From: Flavobacteriaceae bacterium UBA3478
GTDB lineage: Bacteria; Bacteroidota; Bacteroidia; Flavobacteriales; Flavobacteriaceae
Length of the DNA stretch: 14,383 bases
Assembly: GCA_002381155.1 (NCBI GenBank)
Contig: DFQX01000013.1
Location: 14,357 to 28,739, forward strand
Direction of reading: 5' to 3'
A program made the position numbers and the translations under genes. The notes under the pieces are model-generated. The model saw nothing but the letters and a program-made list of their open reading frames with translations. It was not told the origin of the DNA and ran no database searches. This document shows, piece after piece, positions 7,527-14,383 of this stretch. Each line of letters opens with the position of its first letter. Position 1 is the first letter of the stretch.

Positions 7527-10010
7527 TTACTTTTTAGCCGATGGTTTTTTACGCGTTTTCTTAGCAGGTTTAGCAGCTTCTATCATAGACTTAGCCTCTT
7601 CTAAACTAATCGCAGTTGCATCAATTTCTTTACCCAATTCAACTTTTAATTTTCCACTGATGATATGATGCCTGCCCCATCGAGCCTTTTCAATACGAAC
7701 ACCTTCTTCAGGCCATGAAGCAATCAATTTCTCCCGCTCTTTAATTTTCTTCTCCTCAATGAGAGCCACCATATCTGCTTCACTGAGATGGTCAAAGTCA
7801 TAGCGCTTATTGACGTTTATAAAAAGACTATTCCATTTAATGAAAGGACCGAAACGACCCGTTCCTTTGGTAACACCATGCCCTTCATATTCAAAGATTG
7901 GGGCATCGGCCACCTCTTTTTCCTTTACAAGTTCAATCGCGCGATCCAATGTAATTTCAAAAGCGCTATCTTCCTGACTCATAGAGACAAATTTCTTTCC
8001 ATACTTTACATACGGACCAAATCGCCCAATGTTAGCCTCTAAGGTCTCTCCATTATATTCTCCAAGGGTTCGCGGAAGTTTGAAGAGGTCTAAGGCCTCT
8101 TCAAAGGTGATACTAGTAATAGATTGATGGGAAAGTAAACCTGCGTATCGTGGAGACTGCTCATCATCGGGGCTTCCGATCTGCGCCATAGGACCAAAGC
8201 GTCCTAAACGAACAATAACTTGGCGACCGGTATCTGGATCAGTACCTAGAAGTCGCTCACCACTAGCGCGCTCAGCAGTGTCTTTTACTTTATCTACGGT
8301 CGGATGAAAATCATCATAAAACGCTCTCATCAAATTTCTCCAGGCAATTTCACCTGCAGCAATTTGGTCAAATTTCTCCTCCACCTCAGCTGTAAAATGA
8401 TAGTCTACAATCGATGGAAAGTGTTCAACTAAAAAATCACTAACCACAAAACCAATATCCGTAGGAACTAGTTTACCTTTATCTGCACCAACCTTTTCGG
8501 TTAAGGTTTTAGATACGATTTCATTTTGTTTTAACCTCAGCTCCCGATAAGCTCTATCATTACCTTCTATAACTCCCTTTTCAACATATTTTTTATCCAT
8601 TATACGACTAATGGTAGCCGCATAGGTTGAAGGTCGACCGATACCTAATTCTTCTAACTTTTTAACTAGTGATGCTTCAGAATATCGGTAGGGTGCGCGA
8701 GTAAATCGCTCGGTAGCATGAAGACTTTGAAGATTTAATTCATCCCCAATCGCCATAGTTGGCAAGAGACCGCCCTCTTCATCATCTTGATCATCTGTAC
8801 CTTCTAAATAAACTTTCAAAAACCCTTCAAAGGTGATCATTTCGCCTTGAGCAGCAAATAGATAATCATGAGTAGAAGCTGCGATTCCTACTTTCGTTCG
8901 TTCCAATTGAGCATCGCTCATTTGAGATGCTAACGTTCTTTTATAAATGAGCTCATAAAGTCGTGCCTCATCTCTCCCAAGATTTGGTGATTTATTGCTC
9001 ATCTGTGTCGGCCTAATGGCCTCGTGTGCTTCTTGGGCACCCTTTGATTTGGTATTGTAGGAACGAACTTGAAGATAATCACTACCGTATTGGTCTTCAA
9101 TTTCAGTACTAATCATGGCAATAGCTTCTGACGATAGATTTACACTATCGGTTCTCATGTAGGTAATGAGTCCGGCTTCATATAAACGCTGAGCAACCTG
9201 CATGGTTTTTCGAACCGGAAAGTATAATTTTCTCGAAGCCTCTTGTTGAAGCGTCGAGGTGGTAAAAGGAGCGGTAGGAGACTTCTTGGCAGGTTTTTTC
9301 TCGAGCGAAGAAACTGTAAAAACTGCTAATTTATTTTTTTCCAAAAACTGCTCAGCAGATTCAAAATTCTCAAAATCTTTAGTCCCTTTAGCCTCTAGCT
9401 TAGAACGATCACTCGTCTGAAAGAAGGCCTTAACTTTAAAACTAGGTTCGGGCACGAACCCTTGAATTTCTCTTTCTCGTTCTGTGATAAGTCGCAAGGC
9501 AACTGATTGTACACGGCCTGCAGAAAGTCCTGGCTTTACTTTTCTCCATAAAACAGGTGAAAGCTCATAGCCTACGATGCGATCTAACACTCTTCTCGCT
9601 TGTTGAGCGTCTACCAGATTACCGTCAATGTTTCGGGGATTTTGAATTGCTCTCTCAATCGCAGATTTCGTAATACTATTAAATACAATTCGTTTGGTTT
9701 TAGATTCTGGAAGTTCTAGGGTTTCCATAAGGTGCCAAGAGATCGCTTCTCCTTCGCGGTCTTCATCACTTGCGAGCCAAACGGTTTCAGCTTTTTGAGC
9801 TAAAGTTTTTAATTTTTTTACCTGTGGCTTTGATCGATCACTAACTACATAGTTAATCGCAAAATCATTCTCAATATCAATACCCATATCGCTTTCAGGA
9901 AGATCTGCGATATGACCATAACTACTCTCTACAACAAAGTCTTTCCCTAAAATTTTCTCAATCGTCTTGGCTTTCGCCGGTGACTCTACAATCACTAAAT
10001 TTTTTGCCAT
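7527..10010 (-). CDS. topA: DNA topoisomerase I (type IA), cysteine-free C-terminus
   Basis: Type IA topoisomerase, which relaxes negative supercoils through a covalent 5'-phosphotyrosine. With the ATG at 10010 the protein has 827 residues and opens MAKNLVIVESPAKAKTIEKI, the toprim start (catalytic Glu9); the acidic cluster is DEDREGE at 82-88, and the active tyrosine is Tyr284 in GLITYMRTDS. A further in-frame TTG at 10028 would add six residues, but it leaves almost no leader after the -7 box at 10031-10038 and is not needed by the family. The C-terminus has no zinc ribbons and the whole protein contains no cysteine. Instead it has repeats of the GRFGP type (VRLGRFGPMAQ, ANIGRFGPYVKYG, GTGRFGPFIKW, KARWGRHHII) and a lysine-rich tail (KPAKKTRKKPSAKK) that should bind DNA. 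It leads the arginase-like gene by 5 bases. Confidence 0.96.
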   Translation of the reverse strand: MAKNLVIVESPAKAKTIEKILGKDFVVESSYGHIADLPESDMGIDIENDFAINYVVSDRSKPQVKKLKTLAQKAETVWLASDEDREGEAISWHLMETLELPESKTKRIVFNSITKSAIERAIQNPRNIDGNLVDAQQARRVLDRIVGYELSPVLWRKVKPGLSAGRVQSVALRLITEREREIQGFVPEPSFKVKAFFQTSDRSKLEAKGTKDFENFESAEQFLEKNKLAVFTVSSLEKKPAKKSPTAPFTTSTLQQEASRKLYFPVRKTMQVAQRLYEAGLITYMRTDSVNLSSEAIAMISTEIEDQYGSDYLQVRSYNTKSKGAQEAHEAIRPTQMSNKSPNLGRDEARLYELIYKRTLASQMSDAQLERTKVGIAASTHDYLFAAQGEMITFEGFLKVYLEGTDDQDDEEGGLLPTMAIGDELNLQSLHATERFTRAPYRYSEASLVKKLEELGIGRPSTYAATISRIMDKKYVEKGVIEGNDRAYRELRLKQNEIVSKTLTEKVGADKGKLVPTDIGFVVSDFLVEHFPSIVDYHFTAEVEEKFDQIAAGEIAWRNLMRAFYDDFHPTVDKVKDTAERASGERLLGTDPDTGRQVIVRLGRFGPMAQIGSPDDEQSPRYAGLLSHQSITSITFEEALDLFKLPRTLGEYNGETLEANIGRFGPYVKYGKKFVSMSQEDSAFEITLDRAIELVKEKEVADAPIFEYEGHGVTKGTGRFGPFIKWNSLFINVNKRYDFDHLSEADMVALIEEKKIKEREKLIASWPEEGVRIEKARWGRHHIISGKLKVELGKEIDATAISLEEAKSMIEAAKPAKKTRKKPSAKK

Positions 10011-10030
10011 AGCGGGTTTTTGATTCAAGA

Positions 10031-10038
10031 CAAAAGTA
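10031..10038 (-). promoter_or_regulatory. Predicted -7 box of topA
   Basis: On the minus strand this reads TACTTTTG, an exact match to TAnnTTTG, 20 bases before the ATG at 10010. It lies in the 107-bp gap between cotH and topA. I see no convincing -33 element. Its position argues against the TTG at 10028 as the start. Confidence 0.45.
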
Positions 10039-10117
10039 GAACCTTTTTGATCACTGATTTTACATCACTTAACAACCTATCAATAAATAAAATTTTAAAT
10101 CGCTGTAAATCAGTTTT

Positions 10118-11554
10118 TTACATTTGTTGAATTTTCTGATCTATCCAATTGATTCTTCGATTAAGGTAATCTTTAAGCGCAGAAATCTCTGAATCATAAT
10201 TTACATCTATACCAATCCACTTTTCAAAGTTGCGCCCAATCGCTCCTGAATCTTTGAGTGTTTTCACATCTGAGTCTATTAGATTTTCTATCGAGGAGAT
10301 TTGAAGAGGACCTGAACGCAATGTCTGCCAACGACTTTTTAAAAGCGACTTAAAGGATTCATCTTCTAAAAGAATATCCCACCAGAAGGGAACCATCCAT
10401 GCATCACCACTGATGTAATCGTTAAAATTCGCAATCCAATCTGATTCTGGAACTCGATTCCATTTTCGATGGTAACCTATATTTAAATCCCAAACAGGCC
10501 CAAGATGAATCGGTCCATTGCGGTCTTTGTACAAAAAAGTACTTAAGCGATATGCGTCTTCATTCATGGTTAGTTCATTAAGAATGAAATAATCTACAAA
10601 GCTTTGTAGATCAATAAAATTCGTATATAAACCGTCTTTAGCGAGCAGTGCACGCTCGAATTGACCGATCTCAGATTGGATATAATTTTTCTGTTCAGGG
10701 GTAATTAATTGATAGTCGGGGTACTCGTAGACAAAATAAGTCTCTAAATACTGACTAGAGTGATAGGGAGGACCAAACGGCGCTTCCTGTAACTCCTGTC
10801 CAAAAACGCTAAAATCAGATCTAAAGCTTACCGCCTCTGTATATCTAGCATCATCATCCCAGTTGCTATCAAAATAAGAAAGTGGCTGACCTACTCCTAC
10901 CTCACTTCCAGAAGTTTTATCAATTTTCAAAATATAACCTCCTGTAATATTATCTCCATTATTATCCGCGGTAGAAATCGATTGAATATTTATCCGATTC
11001 TCGTCACGCTTCAACTTTTCCATGAGCAAATAAATACCCAAGTATTGGTCATTAATTTCTAACTCAACAAAGCGAGATCGAGCCGCGTAATTACCCATTG
11101 ATCGAAATAACTCATAACCCAGACGATGAAACAAAAATGTAGTGTCAAAAAGAGTATTGGTTGAAGCCCTAAAAACCTGCCCCATTAGAATCCAATCTTC
11201 CTCTGATGGCATTCCCAAAACCTCTACCGATAGATCATTACCAGTTTCATCCCAAGTTTCAACTCCATAGGATTTCTTATCTGAAAGCCGGTAAGAAGTT
11301 GACCCTCGGTATTCAATTCCCATTAACTGAGTATGAGTAAGCTGATTACGCTCGAAAATTCGCATTTCTCCCCCAACTTTAGGTTCATTGAGAACCGGAG
11401 CATCAGTTAAAATCTGAACATAGGGTAATAAATCACTTGAACGATTCTTAGCGCGCTCAGGGACCTCAATATTGCTTGTTTTAAGCTCACTAGTACAGGA
11501 AGCAAGAATCAGTAGAAGTGACAAAAAAGAAAAACAGGAAGGTTTTATAGTCAT
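10118..11554 (-). CDS. CotH-family putative protein kinase, lipoprotein
   Basis: This 478-residue protein begins with a lipoprotein signal peptide whose lipobox is LASC (Cys20), so it should be anchored in the cell envelope. The body fits the CotH kinase family: GIEYRGSTSYRLSDKKSYG (79-97), a GVET strand, YLGIYLLMEKLKRDENR (171-187), GGYILKIDK (205-213) and GPVWDLNIGY (352-361). CotH proteins of spore formers are atypical kinases that phosphorylate coat proteins. The role of the bacterial lipoprotein members is largely unknown. The usual metal-site aspartate would be Asp356; the following DxD-type position is Asn358. Being outside the cytoplasm, its nucleotide source and substrate are unclear. 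It is divergent, over 45 bp, from the DUF4956 gene, a family often found beside CotH, which suggests a shared task. It is convergent with nothing: topA follows in the same direction after 107 bp. Confidence 0.87.
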   Translation of the reverse strand: MTIKPSCFSFLSLLLILASCTSELKTSNIEVPERAKNRSSDLLPYVQILTDAPVLNEPKVGGEMRIFERNQLTHTQLMGIEYRGSTSYRLSDKKSYGVETWDETGNDLSVEVLGMPSEEDWILMGQVFRASTNTLFDTTFLFHRLGYELFRSMGNYAARSRFVELEINDQYLGIYLLMEKLKRDENRINIQSISTADNNGDNITGGYILKIDKTSGSEVGVGQPLSYFDSNWDDDARYTEAVSFRSDFSVFGQELQEAPFGPPYHSSQYLETYFVYEYPDYQLITPEQKNYIQSEIGQFERALLAKDGLYTNFIDLQSFVDYFILNELTMNEDAYRLSTFLYKDRNGPIHLGPVWDLNIGYHRKWNRVPESDWIANFNDYISGDAWMVPFWWDILLEDESFKSLLKSRWQTLRSGPLQISSIENLIDSDVKTLKDSGAIGRNFEKWIGIDVNYDSEISALKDYLNRRINWIDQKIQQM

Positions 11555-11577
11555 CGCTGAGAGTGATTTTTAAGTAG

Positions 11578-11585
11578 TAACTTTA
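11578..11585 (+). promoter_or_regulatory. Possible -7 box of the DUF4956 gene
   Basis: TAACTTTA matches TAnnTTTG at all but the last position and ends 14 bases before the ATG at 11600. It overlaps the left arm of the inverted repeat at 11583-11596. No clear -33 element is seen. Confidence 0.35.
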
Positions 11586-11596
11586 GACAAATCTAA
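11583..11596. repeat. Perfect inverted repeat in the divergent cotH/DUF4956 promoter
   Basis: TTAGA-CAAA-TCTAA: two perfect 5-bp arms around a 4-base centre. It overlaps the -7 box of cotH on the minus strand (11588-11595) and the end of the likely -7 box of the DUF4956 gene. It is placed where one bound regulator would control both directions, but a repeat this short can occur by chance in AT-rich DNA. Confidence 0.4.
11588..11595 (-). promoter_or_regulatory. Predicted -7 box of the cotH-family gene
   Basis: On the minus strand this reads TAGATTTG, an exact match to TAnnTTTG, 33 bases before the cotH ATG at 11554. The region where a -33 element should lie is already inside the start of the DUF4956 gene and shows no clear TTTG. 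Confidence 0.5.
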
Positions 11597-11599
11597 CTT

Positions 11600-12196
11600 A
11601 TGAATTTTCTACGACTGCTAGAATCTGGAGATATGGGCTTAAGATTCTTGATTACCTTATTATTTGTGAGTCTTCTTATTGCATTAGGTAGCTTCAAAAA
11701 AGAAAATCCAAAGCGTAACACCTATACCTATTTTGTTATCAGTACGGTCGTTTTTTTCTTGTGTTTCACACTAAACACCATTGACCTAAATCTGGGTATG
11801 GCCCTTGGGTTATTTGCCATCTTTGGCATCATTCGTTATCGCACAGAGACGATCAAAGCCCAAGAAATGACCTATCTATTTGCTTTCATTGGGCTGGCTG
11901 TAATTAATTCTCTAGCACCCTTTGACCCAGTGAGTGAACTACTACCCCTTAACATATTAATTACTCTAAGTATTGCTGCAGCACAAAAAGTTCTTCTAGA
12001 TCGCGATATTGAGGTCGCTCAAAAAGAAAAGCTTTCGAAGACTGTAGTTGTTTTACCTTTCAATCAAGGGGATGTTTTTGATCAAGCTGCACTTAAAGAG
12101 CGCCTAGAGCGTCAAATTCAGAAGAAAATCAAGCAAATAGATCTTAGTCGTATTGACGAAGAGCTAAATCAAATTACCTACACCATATACCATTAA
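11600..12196 (+). CDS. DUF4956 family inner-membrane protein
   Basis: This 198-residue protein has four to five hydrophobic segments (about 14-30, 42-60, 64-78, 91-106 and 114-130), then a soluble C-terminal part of about 65 residues (KTVVVLPFNQGDVF onward). The motif ALGLFAIFGIIRYRTETI at 68-85, with two arginines at the end of a helix, is the family hallmark, followed by the helix with EMTYLF. DUF4956 proteins have no proven function, but they commonly neighbour CotH proteins and VTC-domain polyphosphate polymerases. Here it is divergent from the CotH gene and followed after 3 bases by the DUF2490 gene, so these form an operon. The ATG start gives a normal family N-terminus. The mRNA leader is probably short. 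Confidence 0.88.
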   Translation: MNFLRLLESGDMGLRFLITLLFVSLLIALGSFKKENPKRNTYTYFVISTVVFFLCFTLNTIDLNLGMALGLFAIFGIIRYRTETIKAQEMTYLFAFIGLAVINSLAPFDPVSELLPLNILITLSIAAAQKVLLDRDIEVAQKEKLSKTVVVLPFNQGDVFDQAALKERLERQIQKKIKQIDLSRIDEELNQITYTIYH

Positions 12197-12199
12197 ACG

Positions 12200-12832
12200 A
12201 TGCTTAGAAAAATTATATTACCCCTTGTTATATTAAGTTCATTTCATCTTAGCGCTCAGAGCTCAAATCGACAGTGGCTTTCACTCTCTTACGAGGCCTT
12301 TGAATCTAAACAAAGTAGTCTTTCTCTTAGTCAACGACTGCGATGGCAGGATGAAGAATTTCATCAATGGATCAGTGAAATAGATTATAAAACTGATTTA
12401 GGTAACGATTTTTCTGCAGGAGTTGAATTTCGTTATATCCTAGAAAGCGACAGAACCGGAGCGGTTCAAGGTAACCGATCTGCTGGCAGAGTTCGATTCA
12501 ATCTTTATCACGAAACAGAAACAGGCCTATTCGATTTAGAGAATAGAGCAGGCATACAATACAAGCGAAGATTTGATGATCAGAAAGAGGATTTGGCCTT
12601 ACGCTTTAGACCACAAATCACTCCGAAGATTCGAAACTTCAAACACGATCCAAATCTGAGGGTAGAGTGGATTCAAAACCTAAGTGAATCAAAAGATTAC
12701 AGCATTCGTTATGGAATTGATTTTCCATTTAAATTCGACAAAAATCGATTAAAAGTCGGATACTTCATGGAGACTGCCAACCTTGGAGGTGAACAGCACG
12801 TGTTGTATTTAGGGTACAAGTTCGGTCGGTAA
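12200..12832 (+). CDS. DUF2490-type outer-membrane beta-barrel protein
   Basis: This 210-residue protein has a Sec signal peptide (residues 1-20, ending HLSAQ). The mature part alternates polar and hydrophobic residues in short amphipathic strands separated by charged turns (for example RQWLSLSYEAF, SLSLSQRLRWQ, HQWISEIDYKT, FSAGVEFRYIL, YSIRYGIDFPF, HVLYLGYKFG). This is the pattern of a small outer-membrane barrel of roughly ten or more strands, and the run of RLRWQ and GVEFRY strands fits DUF2490. Function is unknown. It starts with ATG 3 bases after the DUF4956 stop, so the two are translationally close. A porin-like gene follows after 61 bp. The assignment to DUF2490 is by pattern, and another small barrel family is possible. 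Confidence 0.78.
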   Translation: MLRKIILPLVILSSFHLSAQSSNRQWLSLSYEAFESKQSSLSLSQRLRWQDEEFHQWISEIDYKTDLGNDFSAGVEFRYILESDRTGAVQGNRSAGRVRFNLYHETETGLFDLENRAGIQYKRRFDDQKEDLALRFRPQITPKIRNFKHDPNLRVEWIQNLSESKDYSIRYGIDFPFKFDKNRLKVGYFMETANLGGEQHVLYLGYKFGR

Positions 12833-12893
12833 TTTAATTTCATTCTAAGAAAGGATTCTCTTTGTTTTACGCATAGAAATAACCTATCATTCA

Positions 12894-14006
12894 TTGCGAC
12901 TCAAACTAACCTTATTTTTTCTACTGTTGGCCTCATTTACTTATAGTCAAGGTGAGGCTCTTGAGTTAACGATGAACCTAAACACGATATCGGAGACCCA
13001 CGCTGCAGTGCAATCTGACAACTTATTCACCACTAGTAGAAGCTATATTGAGACCGGTATTGGTCTAGAGTTAACCACGAGGAAAGCACACTGGAAGCTA
13101 TTCACTAATATAGGTTTGATTAATGGTGGCTCTATCAGTAACCGTATTGGTGATCTTTATCTAGCATCGGGTATTGATGCGCAAAATACGTTTCGTATGC
13201 AGAACCTATGGCTGGGTTATGAAAACGAAAAACAAAATTTTCAAATCAGAATAGGAAACCAAGCCGTTGATGATCTATTCATGGTGAGTAATCGAAGTAA
13301 TTTTTTCATTCATGGTGCTGCCGCTTATGTATTTACCTTTTCAATGAATGCACCTCAATGGCCTGTCGCATCACTAGGTATATCTTCTAGCCTTAAGCTT
13401 TCAAATACTCAAACTCTGAGTTTTGGGATATACGGCTCAGACCCAGAGGTGACTAATGAGTCTATTAATACTAACGGATTTCAACTGAGGAGGAGCTACA
13501 CGGGTACCCTAAAAATCATAGAATGGCAAACAACTAGGGAAAGCAACCTTTTCAAACTCGGCTTTTTTAGCGACAACAACCGCTTCGGGTTTTATGAAGG
13601 ATTAACCTCTTCGTTAAATGCTCTTTATTTGATTAGAGAAGGTTTACTAACGAGCCCATCGTCAAGAACAGAGGTATCCTATCACTTCGGCTTCAGCCAT
13701 GCTTTCAACAATCAAACGGCTCCAATCAATTATGATTTAAGAGGCGCTGTTTTTGCAAGGCCAACCGAATGGAAAAAGGAGGTAACTTTTGCGCTAGGTT
13801 ATTTTTACCCCCATGTGAATCAAGACTACCTCGAGAACTTAAATATCCGCAGCGAATCCTTTGCAGAATTGAGCGCTTCACTACCTCTAAATAAGAATGC
13901 AACTATACAGTTGAGCACTCAATACATCCAAGGGGCAGGAGCAATAGAGGGGGTAAATTCAGATCCAAGCTTTTTAGGAGTTTTAAGATTCTACTACTCA
14001 TTATAG
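12894..14006 (+). CDS. OprB-like (carbohydrate-selective) porin, TTG start
   Basis: This 370-residue protein starts at TTG. The reading frame is open upstream only to the stop at 12846-12848 and contains no ATG or GTG that would fit, while the first internal ATG (residue 27) would remove the signal peptide. Residues 1-19 are a Sec signal peptide ending TYSQ. The mature part is strand-rich. The block at about 104-150 (NLWLGYENEKQNFQIRIGNQ, then DDLFMVSNRSNFFIHGA) resembles the OprB signature, and the C-terminal QLSTQYIQGAG stretch with the closing VLRFYYSL fits an outer-membrane porin. OprB proteins let sugars pass the outer membrane; the solute here is unknown. A one-mismatch -7 box (TCTCTTTG at 12857-12864) may give it its own transcript. 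It follows the DUF2490 gene by 61 bp. Confidence 0.72.
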   Translation: MRLKLTLFFLLLASFTYSQGEALELTMNLNTISETHAAVQSDNLFTTSRSYIETGIGLELTTRKAHWKLFTNIGLINGGSISNRIGDLYLASGIDAQNTFRMQNLWLGYENEKQNFQIRIGNQAVDDLFMVSNRSNFFIHGAAAYVFTFSMNAPQWPVASLGISSSLKLSNTQTLSFGIYGSDPEVTNESINTNGFQLRRSYTGTLKIIEWQTTRESNLFKLGFFSDNNRFGFYEGLTSSLNALYLIREGLLTSPSSRTEVSYHFGFSHAFNNQTAPINYDLRGAVFARPTEWKKEVTFALGYFYPHVNQDYLENLNIRSESFAELSASLPLNKNATIQLSTQYIQGAGAIEGVNSDPSFLGVLRFYYSL

Positions 14007-14007
14007 T

Positions 14008-14046
14008 TGACACTACCGACATTTTGTCAGTTTTTAGGTTTTTTAC
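14008..14046 (+). terminator. Terminator-like hairpin and T-rich tract after the porin gene
   Basis: Just after the porin stop, GACA at 14018-14021 can pair with TGTC at 14025-14028 (loop TTT), or TGACA at 14008-14012 with TGTCA at 14025-14029. T-rich sequence follows (TTTTT at 14031-14035 and TTTTTT at 14039-14044). The stem is short, so the call is tentative. It overlaps the -33 region of the miaB promoter. Confidence 0.35.
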
Positions 14047-14055
14047 GTACCTTTG
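14023..14055 (+). promoter_or_regulatory. Predicted Bacteroidota promoter of miaB
   Basis: This is the best promoter in the window. A TTTG -33 element at 14023-14026 and TACCTTTG at 14048-14055, an exact TAnnTTTG -7 box, are separated by 21 bases, within the 17-23 range seen in the phylum. The box ends 19 bases before the TTG start at 14075. Confidence 0.65.
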
Positions 14056-14074
14056 ACCCTCTAAAATTGCGAAC

Positions 14075-14383
14075 TTGAACGAGTTAGAAAAGAATCCAAA
14101 TCAGTACAACGGCGAAGCCCTAACCTTTGAAAACAAAGGAGGCGACCGTAAGCTTTATATCGAGAGCTACGGATGTCAAATGAACTTCTCAGACAGCGAA
14201 ATTGTAGCTTCTATTCTGAGTAAGGAGGGATTTAGCACCACTACCATTTTAGAGGAGGCAGATTTAGTTCTTGTCAACACCTGCTCTATTCGCGAGAAGG
14301 CAGAGCAAACGGTTCGAAAAAGACTAGAAACTTTCAACGCCGTTAAATCTAAAAAACCAGATATGAAGGTGGGTGTTTTGGGC
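14075..14383 (+). CDS. miaB: tRNA-2-methylthio-N6-dimethylallyladenosine synthase MiaB, N-terminal part (runs off window)
   Basis: The first 103 residues are visible. MiaB adds a methylthio group to i6A37 in tRNAs that read codons starting with U, using a radical-SAM cluster and an auxiliary [4Fe-4S] cluster. The N-terminal methylthiotransferase domain is clear: KLYIESYGCQMNFSDSE with Cys34 and DLVLVNTCSIREKAE with Cys70. Their spacing of 36 matches Cys10 and Cys46 of E. coli MiaB. The third auxiliary cysteine and the CxxxCxxC motif lie past the right edge. The start is TTG at 14075: the frame opens after a stop at 14054-14056, the only other candidate is an ATT at 14066, and the first ATG (residue 36) lies beyond Cys34. 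A 30-residue leader peptide precedes the domain. A strong promoter lies at 14023-14055. Confidence 0.93.
   Translation, partial: MNELEKNPNQYNGEALTFENKGGDRKLYIESYGCQMNFSDSEIVASILSKEGFSTTTILEEADLVLVNTCSIREKAEQTVRKRLETFNAVKSKKPDMKVGVLG

Noticed and set aside
10011..10028. TTG start of topA at 10028 (adds MNQKPA)
   Set aside because: The ATG at 10010 gives the standard MAKNLVIVESPAKAKT beginning, and the TTG lies only 2 bases after the predicted -7 box at 10031-10038, at or before the likely transcription start.
10054..10113. Inverted repeat CTGATTTTACA ... TGTAAATCAG between cotH and topA as a terminator
   Set aside because: The arms pair only with a bulge, the loop is about 39 bases, and no T-tract follows on the minus strand. 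It may be chance in AT-rich DNA.
12857..12864. TCTCTTTG as a separate promoter for the OprB-like gene
   Set aside because: It has one mismatch at the important A of TAnnTTTG and no clear -33 element. Read-through from the DUF2490 gene is equally possible, so it is not listed as a feature.

Overview
This window looks like a chromosomal segment of a member of the Bacteroidota, most likely a gliding or type IX-secreting lineage in or near the Flavobacteriales. Three things point there. There is an intact gldK-gldL-gldM-gldN cluster, the core of the type IX secretion system (T9SS) and gliding motor. Perfect matches to the Bacteroidota -7 promoter element TAnnTTTG stand in front of several genes. 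The families present (DUF983, a CotH lipoprotein, DUF4956, DUF2490, a cysteine-free TopA with C-terminal repeats) are typical of this phylum. The DNA is AT-rich and very gene-dense. No stretch over 300 bases lacks a gene, and I saw no tRNA, rRNA, IS element, CRISPR array or other sign of recent transfer.

Left edge (1-801): the N-terminal third-or-less of an ABC-F ATPase reads leftward off the window. It is divergent from a small DUF983 zinc-ribbon membrane protein across a 103-bp spacer that carries a perfect -7 box in each direction. The DUF983 gene overlaps the next gene tail to tail by 50 bp.

Centre (752-10010, all minus strand): in order of transcription this is topA, an arginase-family protein that has lost metal ligands, gldK, gldL, gldM, gldN and an FAD-dependent oxidoreductase with a TTG start. 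Gaps are 2-11 bp except the 36 bp before gldK, which holds a perfect -7 box. The T9SS genes are therefore probably driven by their own promoter, and topA plus the arginase-like gene by another. GldL and GldM form the proton-driven inner-membrane motor, and GldK and GldN form the periplasmic/outer-membrane ring. GldL keeps the known motor residues, but GldK here seems to lack a lipobox.

Right part (10118-14006): a CotH-type putative protein kinase lipoprotein (minus) is divergent, over 45 bp containing a 14-bp inverted repeat, from DUF4956 (membrane), DUF2490 (beta barrel) and an OprB-like porin (plus). This looks like a small uncharacterised envelope module. The VTC-type polyphosphate polymerase that often accompanies CotH and DUF4956 is not in the window.

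Right edge (14075-14383): the start of miaB, a tRNA methylthiotransferase, with a TTG start and a well-formed Bacteroidota promoter, runs off the window. The strongest leads are the degenerate arginase-like protein next to the T9SS operon, the lipobox-less GldK, and the CotH/DUF4956/DUF2490/OprB module with its shared divergent promoter.
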